Below, piece by piece: positions 46,136 to 55,411 of a stretch of DNA of 64,000 bases. How positions within the stretch are numbered: position 1 is the stretch's first letter; the number at the start of each line of letters is the position of its first letter. The translations under genes and the position numbers were made by a program. The stretch comes from Flavobacterium sp. UGB4466 (GTDB lineage: Bacteria > Bacteroidota > Bacteroidia > Flavobacteriales > Flavobacteriaceae), in contig NZ_CAGKLC010000016.1 of assembly GCF_903469665.1 (NCBI RefSeq), positions 1-64,000 on the forward strand. Direction: 5' to 3'. The notes below the pieces were generated by a model. The model saw nothing but the letters and a program-made list of their open reading frames with translations, searched no databases and was not told the DNA's origin.

Positions 46136-46945
46136 TTAATAGCCCAGCCAGATTATTGCTTTTGCGAAACCATCACGCCAAAGTTTTTCATTATGTTCGC
46201 CGCCTTGTACGATTTTGGATTTGGTGAGATGAAGACAGTAACAGCGTTTAGTATCCAACAGACGTTCCATTTTTGTCATATCTCTTACCATATTGTCACT
46301 TTCTTTGTCTCCGTATAAAAAGTAAATTTTAGTTTTGACTTTAGGAGTTTGTTCCGTCAAAGTATAAATGTTATTTGAAAACCAGAAGGATGGCGAGAAT
46401 ATACCTGCTTTTCCGAAGATTTCGGGATATTTTAACACGGCATAGTACGAAACCAATCCGCCAAGTGAACTTCCCATAATAAGGGTGTTTTTTGCCTTGG
46501 TTTTGGTTCTGGTTCTGTAATTTTGGTCGATATAAGGTTTTAGCGTTTTTACAATAAAATCAAGATAATTATCGGCATCACCACCGCCGTATTTTTCATT
46601 TTTATACGGAGTTAATTCGTTTAAACGTTCGTCATTTCCATGTTCAATGCCTACTACGATTACAGGGGCTTTCAGACTGTCCAGTTTTTCATCTATATTC
46701 CATTCGCCTGCATGCGAGGTTGTGCCATCAAACAAATTTTGGGCATCGTGCATATAAATCACGCTGTATCTCTTTTTGGCCGAAGCGGCATATCCGTCAG
46801 GAAGATAAATCCATACTTTTTTAGTTGTTTTTAGCTGAGTAGCTTCGATTGTAAAGGTAGATACGTTTTTGGAAGCAGTACTTTTTTGTGCGCTTGCGAC
46901 AGCGGTTACCCATAAGAAAATAAAAAAGAAAAATCCCCTAATCAT
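46136..46945 (-). CDS. Exported esterase-like alpha/beta hydrolase
   Basis: 269 residues with a signal peptide (MIRGFFFFIFLWVTAVASAQ). Esterase-D/enterochelin-esterase fold: YSVIYMHDAQNLFDG, the nucleophile elbow LIMGSSLGGLVSYYA, and a late histidine in QGGEHNEKLWRDGFA. Probably periplasmic, first gene of the operon with the dipeptide epimerase and PLP enzyme. Substrate unknown. It is divergent from the TerB-like gene. Confidence 0.85.
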   Translation of the reverse strand: MIRGFFFFIFLWVTAVASAQKSTASKNVSTFTIEATQLKTTKKVWIYLPDGYAASAKKRYSVIYMHDAQNLFDGTTSHAGEWNIDEKLDSLKAPVIVVGIEHGNDERLNELTPYKNEKYGGGDADNYLDFIVKTLKPYIDQNYRTRTKTKAKNTLIMGSSLGGLVSYYAVLKYPEIFGKAGIFSPSFWFSNNIYTLTEQTPKVKTKIYFLYGDKESDNMVRDMTKMERLLDTKRCYCLHLTKSKIVQGGEHNEKLWRDGFAKAIIWLGY

Positions 46946-47001
46946 GAGTACTGTTGCGTTTTAGAGTTAAAAACAATATTTTAGCTAAAAATAATAAATT
47001 G

Positions 47002-47403
47002 ATGAATACCGAAGCCGAAAAGATAAGTTTACTTTTAGAAATGATTGCTTTCTCTACCGTTGACGGACAGTTGCATAAAAGAGAGTATGAGTTTTTGTGG
47101 TTGGTGGCTCAGGAACTAAATATTGGTCCCGATGTTTTTCGTGATTTATTTCATCAGGAAAGTGCCGGTTCAGTTATAAAATCGGAGTTTCAGCGCATTC
47201 AGCAATTTTATCGATTGGCGCTGATTATGTATTGCGATGGTATCTTGCATGAAAAAGAAGCCAAAGCCATACAGCAAATTGCGATCGAAATGGGTTTGAA
47301 TCCCATTGCAACCCGACGTGTTCTCGATTTAATGAAAAAAGCACCAAATGCTATAATTGACCCTAAACTGTTATTGAAAGTATTTCAGGAACAGCATAAT
47401 TAA
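47002..47403 (+). CDS. TerB-like domain protein
   Basis: 133 residues from the ATG at 47002; the longer frame begins with untypical basic residues and is rejected. Two acidic helical repeats, STVDGQLHKREYEFLWLVAQ and YCDGILHEKEAKAIQQIAI, follow the TerB pattern, in which Asp and Glu residues bind metal. Helical throughout, cytosolic. TerB-like proteins are linked to stress and tellurite resistance, but many have no known role, and no other ter genes lie here. Confidence 0.78.
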   Translation: MNTEAEKISLLLEMIAFSTVDGQLHKREYEFLWLVAQELNIGPDVFRDLFHQESAGSVIKSEFQRIQQFYRLALIMYCDGILHEKEAKAIQQIAIEMGLNPIATRRVLDLMKKAPNAIIDPKLLLKVFQEQHN

Positions 47404-47426
47404 CTTTTAAGCTTCAGATCAGGGAA

Positions 47427-48656
47427 TTACTTTTTTTTAATGGACATTTTTAAACCAATACCAGTTTGAAAATCAGGTGCATTGTCCAGATTTAGATCTT
47501 CTCTGAAATACACAAAATAAGAAAAACGTTTGGTGGAATAGGTGCAGATAAAATTCCATCCCTCTAAGTCTTCGTATAAATGTGAAATCGTTTTTTGCCA
47601 ATGCGTCTTTATTCTTTGTCCGGTCAGAACCGTATGATCTTTTTCGTTTTTTCTATTATAGGAGGACTGAAAATTATAATTGATACCATACGAAAGGTGG
47701 TTGTTGTTTTTAAGTTTTAACTTATAATCAATAAGACCTTCAAGACTATAGAAGAAATTCCTACTACTAATATTTACCCGATCTCCATATTCTAAAAAAT
47801 GCTGGCGTAAAACTCCTGCACTGGCACCAAAAGTCAGAATGTTTTTGTTTTTAATGATCTTCTTTTTTAGAATAGAAGAAGAAATTCCAAAATCGGCCAC
47901 AGGATTGTATTGAGAAGTATTGATACCGAGTTGTGCTCCAAAATTCAAATAGATATGATGTTTTTCATTCATTTCTAATTTTGGATAATAGTTGTAATTG
48001 ATGTCAATTCCGGGAATGGTAAAATTACCGTTATGCATGGTGAGAACCCTGTCATTTTCGTCTTTATAAGATATTCCGGCTTTATTTAAACCATAGTAAT
48101 GTCTTGAGAAAGGATCTTCTCCGCCGGCAATGTTACTGTGAAACCATTCGATTGTTTCATCAGAAGTAAAAATAGAGTACGGATATTTTCCTCCATCCAG
48201 CGAATTTATTCGTAAACCGAAATTAAGTTCGTGATGAAACGTGATAGGCAATGTAAAAGTAAATCGATACGATCGAATCACACCATCGGCGGTGAACTCT
48301 TTAGTATTGTGCGGAACTTTATTTAGGTCAAAAGCATACTCCCGAACATGCCAGGGCATGTTTTCTGCCGCCTTTTGATCGTTGGGATCTGTTAATTCAT
48401 ATGACTTTACATAAGGAAGAGCGACATTACCGCTAGAGAATTCAAATGAAAAAGAGTATTTATCAGGGGAGCGAACATTGAAATTATGATTTAATCTGGA
48501 AATATAAATTCCTAACGGGTGATTGGAAAGAATATTGGGTTTGATGATATCCGAAGAATTTTCTATTTCTTTATTCCAAAAATCGTTATTTCCTGATTGT
48601 GCCAGGGCAGAAACATGGAAAATAAAAAGAGCAAGAAGGAATAAAAGATATTTCAT
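47427..48656 (-). CDS. Hypothetical outer membrane beta-barrel protein
   Basis: 409 residues with a signal peptide (MKYLLFLLALFIFHVSALAQ). Long alternating strands (YSFSFEFSSGNVALPYVKSY, LTFGASAGVLRQHFLEYG, LSYGINYNFQSSYNRK) and an ending of GIGLKMSIKKK suggest a 12- to 16-stranded barrel. The terminal residues are basic rather than aromatic, which is unusual. No family name can be given. It converges on the TerB-like gene with 23 bp between the stops. Confidence 0.7.
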   Translation of the reverse strand: MKYLLFLLALFIFHVSALAQSGNNDFWNKEIENSSDIIKPNILSNHPLGIYISRLNHNFNVRSPDKYSFSFEFSSGNVALPYVKSYELTDPNDQKAAENMPWHVREYAFDLNKVPHNTKEFTADGVIRSYRFTFTLPITFHHELNFGLRINSLDGGKYPYSIFTSDETIEWFHSNIAGGEDPFSRHYYGLNKAGISYKDENDRVLTMHNGNFTIPGIDINYNYYPKLEMNEKHHIYLNFGAQLGINTSQYNPVADFGISSSILKKKIIKNKNILTFGASAGVLRQHFLEYGDRVNISSRNFFYSLEGLIDYKLKLKNNNHLSYGINYNFQSSYNRKNEKDHTVLTGQRIKTHWQKTISHLYEDLEGWNFICTYSTKRFSYFVYFREDLNLDNAPDFQTGIGLKMSIKKK

Positions 48657-48779
48657 TTCAGCGTTTTAAAATTTTGTTAAAACTAATGAATTTGAAATTC
48701 GTTATAAAATATTTCTCCCATAATTTTAAGGATAAAATTCTTTTATGTTCTGGATGTCAATTGTTTTAGAATCGTGTAC

Positions 48780-50774
48780 TTAAGGTAGCTGTTCCTGCAG
48801 TTTTTTAATGTCGTCACGCAGTTTTGCAGCCTGTAAAAAGTCCAGTTCCTTTGCCGCTTTCTCCATTGATTTTCGTTTTTCACGAATCATTTTTTCCAGC
48901 TCTGGTTTCGATAAATATGCCGTCTCCGGTTCTGCCGCAGCTGACGGTAAAGTATGTCCTAATTCATATTCTACCAGAGGATTTTTAGTAAAGGCACTAT
49001 CGATTTTTTTATTTAAGGCCTGAGGAGTGATATTGTTTTGAGTGTTGTAATTGATTTGTTTGGTTCTGCGATAACTGGTCTCATCGATTGTTTTTTGCAT
49101 ACTGGCGGTGATCTTATCAGCATACATAATAGCTTTCCCGTTAAGGTTCCTTGCGGCACGACCAATAGTTTGGGTCAATGATCTGTGGTTTCTTAAAAAA
49201 CCTTCTTTATCGGCATCTAAAATGGCAACAAGTGAAACTTCAGGTAAATCCAAACCTTCGCGAAGTAGGTTTACCCCGATCAAAACATCAAAAATCCCTT
49301 TACGTAAGTCCTGCATAATTTCGATACGCTCCAGTGTATCCACGTCGGAATGAATATAACGACAGCGAATGTTGACTTTGGTCAGATATTTGGCTAGCTC
49401 CTCGGCCATTCTTTTGGTCAGAGTAGTGACCAGAACTCTTTCGTCTAATTCGCAGCGAACCTGAATTTCTTCGATCAAATCATCAATCTGATTCAAACTT
49501 GGGCGTATCTCAATAATGGGGTCTAATAATCCTGTCGGACGAATAATCTGCTCCACATAAACCCCGTCTGTTTTCTGAAGTTCATAATCAGCAGGTGTTG
49601 CAGACACGTAAATAACCTGATTTTGCATGGCTTCAAACTCCTCAAATTTCAGAGGTCGGTTGTCCATTGCAGCAGGCAGACGGAAACCATATTCTACCAG
49701 ATTTTCTTTTCTACTGCGATCGCCTCCGTACATGGCGTGAACCTGCGAAACCGTCACGTGACTTTCGTCTACCACCATCAAATAATCTTTTGGAAAATAA
49801 TCCAACAAACAGAAAGGACGGGTTCCGGCATCTCTGCCGTCAAGATATCTCGAATAATTCTCAATTCCGGAACAATATCCTAATTCGCGAATCATTTCTA
49901 AATCAAAATTTGTACGTTCTTCCAGACGTTTTGCTTCCAGATGTTTACCAATTTCTTTAAAATAATCGACTTGTTTGACTAAATCCTGCTGGATTTCCCA
50001 AATAGCACCTTGTAAAACATCAGGCGAAGTCACAAACATATTGGCAGGATAAATAGTTAGTCTCGTGAATTTTTCAATGACTTGTGAGGTCTTGGCATCA
50101 AAGGATTCTATTTCTTCTATTTCATCACCAAAAAAGTGAATTCTATAGGCGTCATCGGCATAACTTGGGTATACTTCAACGGTGTCTCCTTTGATTCTGA
50201 AGTTTCCCGGAGTAAAATCCGCTTCCGTTCGGGAATATAAACTCTGCACCAGACTGTGTAATAATTTAGTTCGGGAAATGACCTGATCTCTTGCTATTTC
50301 GATGACATTTTTCTGAAATTCAACAGGATTTCCAATACCATACAAGCAGGAAACCGAAGCGACAACCAATACATCACGACGCCCAGAAAGCAGGGAAGAA
50401 GTGGTACTCAGACGCATTTTTTCCAGTTCCTCATTAATGGATAGATCCTTTTCGATAAATACTCCGGTAACCGGCATAAAAGCTTCCGGTTGGTAATAGT
50501 CGTAGTAAGAAACGAAGTATTCCACGGCATTATTCGGGAAGAATTGCTTAAACTCAGAATACAACTGTGCAGCCAGTGTTTTGTTGTGTGCCAAAACCAA
50601 AGTAGGCCGCTGAACTTCCTGAATAACATTGGCCACCGTAAAAGTTTTTCCGGAACCGGTAACTCCTAATAAAGTTTGGTATTTTTCACCGTCTATAATG
50701 CCTTGTGAAAGTTTTTCAATTGCTTGCGGCTGATCACCTTTTGGACTGTATTCAGAGGATACCTGGAAATTCAT
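48780..50774 (-). CDS. uvrB: UvrABC excision nuclease subunit B
   Basis: 664 residues from the ATG at 50774. The longer frame to 50861 is rejected because a near-consensus -7 box lies inside it. UvrB verifies damage after UvrA loading in nucleotide excision repair. Seen: Walker A GVTGSGKTFTVANVIQ, the beta-hairpin YYDYYQPEAF, Walker B MVVDESHVTVSQ, the helicase motif REGLDLPEVSLVAILDADKE, QTIGRAARN, and the C-terminal UVR motif (MEKAAKELDFLQAAKLRDDI) that contacts UvrC. Length and motif order fit the family. Cytosolic. uvrA and uvrC are not in the window. Confidence 0.95.
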   Translation of the reverse strand: MNFQVSSEYSPKGDQPQAIEKLSQGIIDGEKYQTLLGVTGSGKTFTVANVIQEVQRPTLVLAHNKTLAAQLYSEFKQFFPNNAVEYFVSYYDYYQPEAFMPVTGVFIEKDLSINEELEKMRLSTTSSLLSGRRDVLVVASVSCLYGIGNPVEFQKNVIEIARDQVISRTKLLHSLVQSLYSRTEADFTPGNFRIKGDTVEVYPSYADDAYRIHFFGDEIEEIESFDAKTSQVIEKFTRLTIYPANMFVTSPDVLQGAIWEIQQDLVKQVDYFKEIGKHLEAKRLEERTNFDLEMIRELGYCSGIENYSRYLDGRDAGTRPFCLLDYFPKDYLMVVDESHVTVSQVHAMYGGDRSRKENLVEYGFRLPAAMDNRPLKFEEFEAMQNQVIYVSATPADYELQKTDGVYVEQIIRPTGLLDPIIEIRPSLNQIDDLIEEIQVRCELDERVLVTTLTKRMAEELAKYLTKVNIRCRYIHSDVDTLERIEIMQDLRKGIFDVLIGVNLLREGLDLPEVSLVAILDADKEGFLRNHRSLTQTIGRAARNLNGKAIMYADKITASMQKTIDETSYRRTKQINYNTQNNITPQALNKKIDSAFTKNPLVEYELGHTLPSAAAEPETAYLSKPELEKMIREKRKSMEKAAKELDFLQAAKLRDDIKKLQEQLP

Positions 50775-50800
50775 TTTTGGATGATGAAAGATTAGTGTCG

Positions 50801-50808
50801 TAAAGATA
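50801..50808 (-). promoter_or_regulatory. Near -7 box TATCTTTA upstream of uvrB
   Basis: On the minus strand TATCTTTA differs from TAnnTTTG only in the last base, 27 bp before the ATG at 50774. It is within the longer frame, in keeping with the shorter start. Confidence 0.35.
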
Positions 50809-50842
50809 CGAGTTTGATTTCTTTTTTTCGGAAAGTGTAATT

Positions 50843-50877
50843 CAAAAAAAACCGTCAACAAATTTCATGTTGACGGT
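50843..50877 (-). terminator. Rho-independent terminator after the large TonB receptor gene
   Basis: Arms ACCGTCAACA (50851-50860) and its exact complement (50868-50877) with a 7-nt loop are followed on the minus strand by a T-run (A-run at 50843-50850). It lies 22 bp past the stop at 50899. Confidence 0.85.
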
Positions 50878-50898
50878 CTTTTTATAGTTGGGAATGAT

Positions 50899-53800
50899 TT
50901 AGAAGCTAAGACTTAATCTTGCAAAAACAAAACGTCCGTTTTGACCAAATTGAGATATATTTCTGGAATATACAAATTGATTTTGGTTGGATAAATCAAT
51001 AGCAGTTGGAGTAGCGGCGTAGGTTATATTTCCATTTGCATCAACGCCATTGGCTCTTCTTGCTGTTTGTGGTCCCAGGTTTTTGTCTGGATAAATGTCA
51101 AAAACATTGTTAGCACCGATTATGATTTTGGCTACAGGGCTAATTTTAAAACCTACAGACATATCGGTAATCACTCTTCCTCCCCAAACAGGATGTTCGT
51201 TTTCTACTGCTTTTCCATTTACAATAGTGGCACCTACAAAACCATCACCGTTTACGTCCGCAACGTTTGGATCTGTTACGTCTCCAAAGTACACGTTTCT
51301 TAAGAAGAGATCGATTTTTTTGTAAGTAAGACCGTTTGTCAAATTTACTTTTACGCGGGGTACTGCTTCTTCTAAATAAATTCTGGAAGATTCTGAAAAG
51401 TAAGTATTTACTTGCCCTGCCGCTTCTAGTATAGGAGAAGCATGAATGTTTCCTATTTTACGTGTTTTAGAAAAGGTACCGGACAAGTCATTTTTTAAAG
51501 TCAGATTTTCATTCAGGTTCATTTTGTTGGTAAGTACCACATCAATTCCTTTAGATTCGGTGTCAATGGCATTGGCGAAGAAAGTTGCTGCATTTGCCCC
51601 TGCCTGATCATATAAAGACTGAGTCAGTGGAGTTGGCGTAAACTGATCGGTAAGTACGACTCTGTCGTCTATTTTGATGTAATAAGCATCCGCAGTTATG
51701 GTAAGGTTGGCGGATGGAATTTTAGCTGTAAATCCGGCGCTTACACTGGTTGACTCTTCTTGTTTTAATTTCGGAATTCCAAGTAATTTTGCTATTTCAG
51801 AATCATTACTGAAAGTTCCTACTTCAAAAGGAACTCCTCCGGTAAACTGTGTTGCAGTGGATTCATAATAAATTTGATGTAAGGATGGAGCTCTGAATCC
51901 TGTTGAGAAAGCACCACGCAAATTGATGTTGTCTGTAAGTTTATAGCGGGTTGCAATTTTAAAATTGGTAGTGCTTCCAAAATCAGAATAATTTTCAAAG
52001 CGAACTGCTCCGTTTAGCAGCCATTTTTCGGTTACATCTAATTCTAAATCGGTATAAAGAGCGACGCTGTTTCTTTTCTCTGTTTTTGCATTTTCTGCTC
52101 TGTACCCGGGAAAAACCTGTGCTCCACCTGGTCTGGCGGCGCCATAAAAATCAGTCACTCTTATGTTGGCAGGTGTTGTACCGGTAACGACATTTCCATT
52201 GATGTCGTATTGACTGTAGGAATCAGGAACTCCGGCATTGATGCCGTACTGTTCGTAGCGATATTCGGCACCAAATGCGACGTTCAGTGTATTGATTTTT
52301 TTGCTCATATCAAAATTCGTTGTGTTTTGAGCAAAACGTAAACCTCCTGCATCAAATTCAGTAGGAGAGCCTTCTCTTAAAGTAGCATTTACAGTGTTTT
52401 CGATATTATAATCAAAAGAATTTCGGCCATATGTATTGCTCAGATCAAAATGCCAGTCTTTAAAAATAGTACCTCTAAGTCCTGTTGCAGCAGAAAGGTC
52501 ATTAATGGTAGAGTGAATTTCGGGTAAGAAACCATTTAGGTATAAACCGGTGTAAGATCTTGATTGATTTGGTCTTCTGAAAAAGCCGGCAGATTCACCA
52601 TTTCTATAACTGGTTCCACCAAAAACATAAACTTCTAATTTATCATTTATGGGATAAGCGGCATTCAAAAAGAACTGAACACTTTTAAATTCAGATTGCC
52701 CTATTCTCATATTAAAGTTTCTTCTTTCGAGCTTTCGGTAAGCCAATTCTCCGTCTGTGGCATCAAAATTTAAGGCCGTTTGTAATTGCGAAATAGTTGT
52801 GGCATTACTGATATTTGTTTGTTGTGCCCCGGTAAAATAACTTACTTTGGGAGCATAGTTTTTGATTAAGCTTACAATTTGAGCAGAATTAGGAGTATTG
52901 GTAATGTTTCCGTACAGAGAATTTATATTTATTCCGTCTTCTGAAGCTCTTTGTTCAATCGCATTATAAGCGTTATAGATCGTACCTGCGGCATCATTAG
53001 CCCTGCTTGTAGCATCTCTTAACTGCAAGCTTCCCGTTAAATTAATAAAACTTTTTTCTTTGCCTAAATTAGTTCCGTAATTAACATCCATTTGGTAATT
53101 GTTACCATCATTTCCTCCCCTGTGATCGTTAGCATTTTTTGAAAAGTTACTTCCTGAAAAGAGATTAATATCTATTTTTTTGGTGTCTTTTTTTATGTTA
53201 AGATTAATTACCCCTGCTATAGCGTCTGAACCATATTGAGCAGAAGCACCATCTCGCAAGACCTCTATTTTTTCGAGAGCAAAAGCGGGAATTGCATTCA
53301 AATCGGTTCCTACTGATCCTCTTCCCGGAGTTCCGTTTATGTTAACTAAAGAGGAGGTATGCCTTCTTTTTCCATTTACTAAAACCAATACCTGATCAGG
53401 GCCTAAACCTCTTAATTGCGCCGGATCAAGGTGATCCGTTCCGTCGGCTACCGTTTGAGTATTAGAAGTAAAGGAAGGAGCTACCATGTTCAAAATCTGA
53501 TTCAGGTTGGTTTGTGCGCCTTGTGTTGCAATATCCTTCATTGCAATAACATCTATAGGTACAGCGGATTCTGTAACAGTTCGGGTTGGGTTACGCGAAC
53601 CAATGATCACTACATTCTCCAGACTTTCACCACTGCCTCCCGATAGCGTAACATTTACAGTTGATCCGTCAACCGTTACGGTTTTGGTTTGTAACCCTAC
53701 GTATGAAAATTGCAGAACGTCACCAACTTTGGCTTCAATAGTATAGTTCCCGTCAATATCGGTAACGGCTCCTTTTTTGGTACTGATGACCAAAACGCTT

Positions 53801-54009
53801 ACTCCCGGTAAAGGCGCTCCCGTTTCATCGACAACTTTTCCTTTGACAAGATCGATTGCTTTGTTTTGATTAATCTCAACGGTATTTTTTACACGTTCAG
53901 CAGCATTAAGGTCATTATTGTTTGCTAAAATGGCAGCGGCTACAAATGGAATAAATGACACTTTTTGGAGCCGTGAAAACATTTGGTTTTTAAATAAATT
54001 CTTCTTCAT
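50899..54009 (-). CDS. TonB-dependent outer membrane receptor with CarboxypepD_reg-like domain
   Basis: 1036 residues. A signal-peptide-like N-terminus (SFIPFVAAAILANNNDLNAA) is followed by a carboxypeptidase-regulatory-like domain (VKGKVVDETGAPLPGVSVLV, DVLQFSYVGLQTKTV), a TonB-box-like VVIIGSRNPTRTVTESAVPI, and the plug (QVLVLVNGKRRHTSSLVNIN, IEVLRDGASAQYGSDAIAGV). The barrel is long and ends RFVFARLSLSF. There is no SusD gene next to it and no CTT repeats. Ligand unknown; vitamin, metal or peptide uptake are all possible. The 350 bp upstream of it is AT-rich and holds no other gene. Confidence 0.9.
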   Translation of the reverse strand: MKKNLFKNQMFSRLQKVSFIPFVAAAILANNNDLNAAERVKNTVEINQNKAIDLVKGKVVDETGAPLPGVSVLVISTKKGAVTDIDGNYTIEAKVGDVLQFSYVGLQTKTVTVDGSTVNVTLSGGSGESLENVVIIGSRNPTRTVTESAVPIDVIAMKDIATQGAQTNLNQILNMVAPSFTSNTQTVADGTDHLDPAQLRGLGPDQVLVLVNGKRRHTSSLVNINGTPGRGSVGTDLNAIPAFALEKIEVLRDGASAQYGSDAIAGVINLNIKKDTKKIDINLFSGSNFSKNANDHRGGNDGNNYQMDVNYGTNLGKEKSFINLTGSLQLRDATSRANDAAGTIYNAYNAIEQRASEDGININSLYGNITNTPNSAQIVSLIKNYAPKVSYFTGAQQTNISNATTISQLQTALNFDATDGELAYRKLERRNFNMRIGQSEFKSVQFFLNAAYPINDKLEVYVFGGTSYRNGESAGFFRRPNQSRSYTGLYLNGFLPEIHSTINDLSAATGLRGTIFKDWHFDLSNTYGRNSFDYNIENTVNATLREGSPTEFDAGGLRFAQNTTNFDMSKKINTLNVAFGAEYRYEQYGINAGVPDSYSQYDINGNVVTGTTPANIRVTDFYGAARPGGAQVFPGYRAENAKTEKRNSVALYTDLELDVTEKWLLNGAVRFENYSDFGSTTNFKIATRYKLTDNINLRGAFSTGFRAPSLHQIYYESTATQFTGGVPFEVGTFSNDSEIAKLLGIPKLKQEESTSVSAGFTAKIPSANLTITADAYYIKIDDRVVLTDQFTPTPLTQSLYDQAGANAATFFANAIDTESKGIDVVLTNKMNLNENLTLKNDLSGTFSKTRKIGNIHASPILEAAGQVNTYFSESSRIYLEEAVPRVKVNLTNGLTYKKIDLFLRNVYFGDVTDPNVADVNGDGFVGATIVNGKAVENEHPVWGGRVITDMSVGFKISPVAKIIIGANNVFDIYPDKNLGPQTARRANGVDANGNITYAATPTAIDLSNQNQFVYSRNISQFGQNGRFVFARLSLSF

Positions 54010-54359
54010 AATTCTGGTTTATATTAGTTTGGTTTAAATTAATAGAAAAGCAAAAAAAATAAATAGTAAACTGGAGTACTATAAATTATTTTTGAAACTG
54101 AATTCGTTTGGAATATTTATTCAATAGGTTTCTGCACCATATTGTAATTGTCACTTTTTTTAAATCTATGACCGGATTGAACTACAGTAGATTGAGGTGG
54201 TAATTTTCGCTGTATTTTTTTAGCGGTTTTCTAAAATAGTTTAACTGTAATTGTAAATATATATAATTTTAAGTTAAAACTATTGGCTAGTTTACTTTAA
54301 GTGTTAATTTTTTTAAATTTTAACAGATGTTTCGCTTTTATGTTCTAAGAAATATTTTT

Positions 54360-55322
54360 TCAAAGGTTTGAGTTTGTTTTTTTAGGATTTAAAAAATCAA
54401 TAATTCCCTCATTTACAATTTTAGACTGATCGATGCTTAAAAAATGACCTGCATCATTAATCGTTTTTGTTGTACCGTTTATTAAAAGTTTTTGAGCTCT
54501 TTCGAGAGTTTCTTGTGAATTGATAACATCATGATCTCCAATTAAAATGAGAACAGGATTGGTGATGGATTTTAGTTCATCATCTGAGAAAGGACGCATT
54601 TTGAGCATGCTTGAATTTGACTTTGCATATTTGTTGGCCAAATAGAATTGTCTTTTGTAAACCGGACTGATTTTTTCGGGATGAATAGAAAAAATTTTCA
54701 ATGTTTTTTCGAATCTCTTTTCATTTGGGAAAAGTTTCAATAGTAAGGCTGGAGTCATCTTTCTTACTTTATCTACTGATTTGAAGGTTTGTGCCGGACT
54801 TAACAGTACTATTTTATCAATAGAATTTTCTTTTTGAGTGGCTAGTAATGTCGCAATCCAGCCACCGCGGGAGGCACCTATGATATCAATTTTTTTTAAT
54901 TTGTAATGATTGAAAATTTCGTTGTATAGGATAACAATTTCTTCCGAAGACAGTGGTTTTGTGGTCAAAGTAGATTTTCCGGGTTCCATTAGAAAATCAA
55001 TGGCATAAATGCGGTGTGTTTTGGAGAGTGCTTTTATGTTGGGGTACCACATAGTCGAACTCGCATCCATACCATGTAGCAGCACTAAATCTTTACCGTT
55101 TTCTGCACCGCTAATAATTAGATGAACGGTTCCGTAAGTCGTAGGTATATTTTCCTCGTTATATGGAATATCCCAAAGCTTTAGTGCCTGGTCGTATGAA
55201 TTTATATAACCTTGTTTTTCGCTATTTGTTTTAAAAACATAATCGTCAAATTTTGTCTTTTTAGAAGCCGCACAACCTGCCAGTAAAAGCAACAACACTA
55301 CTTTAAAGAAAATTTTTGCCAT
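54360..55322 (-). CDS. Alpha/beta hydrolase lipoprotein
   Basis: 320 residues from the second ATG (55322), which begins a lipoprotein signal (MAKIFFKVVLLLLLAGCAAS); the frame also has an ATG 15 bp upstream. The hydrolase has the oxyanion loop LVLLHGMDASSTMWYPN, nucleophile elbow IIGASRGGWIATLLA (Ser in GASRGG), LILIGDHDVINSQETLE with the acid, and INDAGHFLSIDQ with the catalytic histidine. The catalytic triad is complete. Tethered to a membrane, probably facing the periplasm. Substrate unknown. Confidence 0.85.
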   Translation of the reverse strand: MAKIFFKVVLLLLLAGCAASKKTKFDDYVFKTNSEKQGYINSYDQALKLWDIPYNEENIPTTYGTVHLIISGAENGKDLVLLHGMDASSTMWYPNIKALSKTHRIYAIDFLMEPGKSTLTTKPLSSEEIVILYNEIFNHYKLKKIDIIGASRGGWIATLLATQKENSIDKIVLLSPAQTFKSVDKVRKMTPALLLKLFPNEKRFEKTLKIFSIHPEKISPVYKRQFYLANKYAKSNSSMLKMRPFSDDELKSITNPVLILIGDHDVINSQETLERAQKLLINGTTKTINDAGHFLSIDQSKIVNEGIIDFLNPKKTNSNL

Positions 55323-55411
55323 AGGAATAAAATTCAAATTACTTTAAATGTACAAAAATGGCAACTCTAAAAAGTAACAGAATTTTATTTTAAACTATTA
55401 GAATTTCAATA

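Noticed and set aside
53416..53746. Plus-strand frames within the TonB receptor gene
   Set aside because: They are shadows of a long, well-supported minus-strand gene with no start signals or domains of their own.
54010..54359. Possible gene or RNA in the 350-bp gap
   Set aside because: AT-rich, with no frame of useful length, no hairpin with a T-run and no repeat seen.
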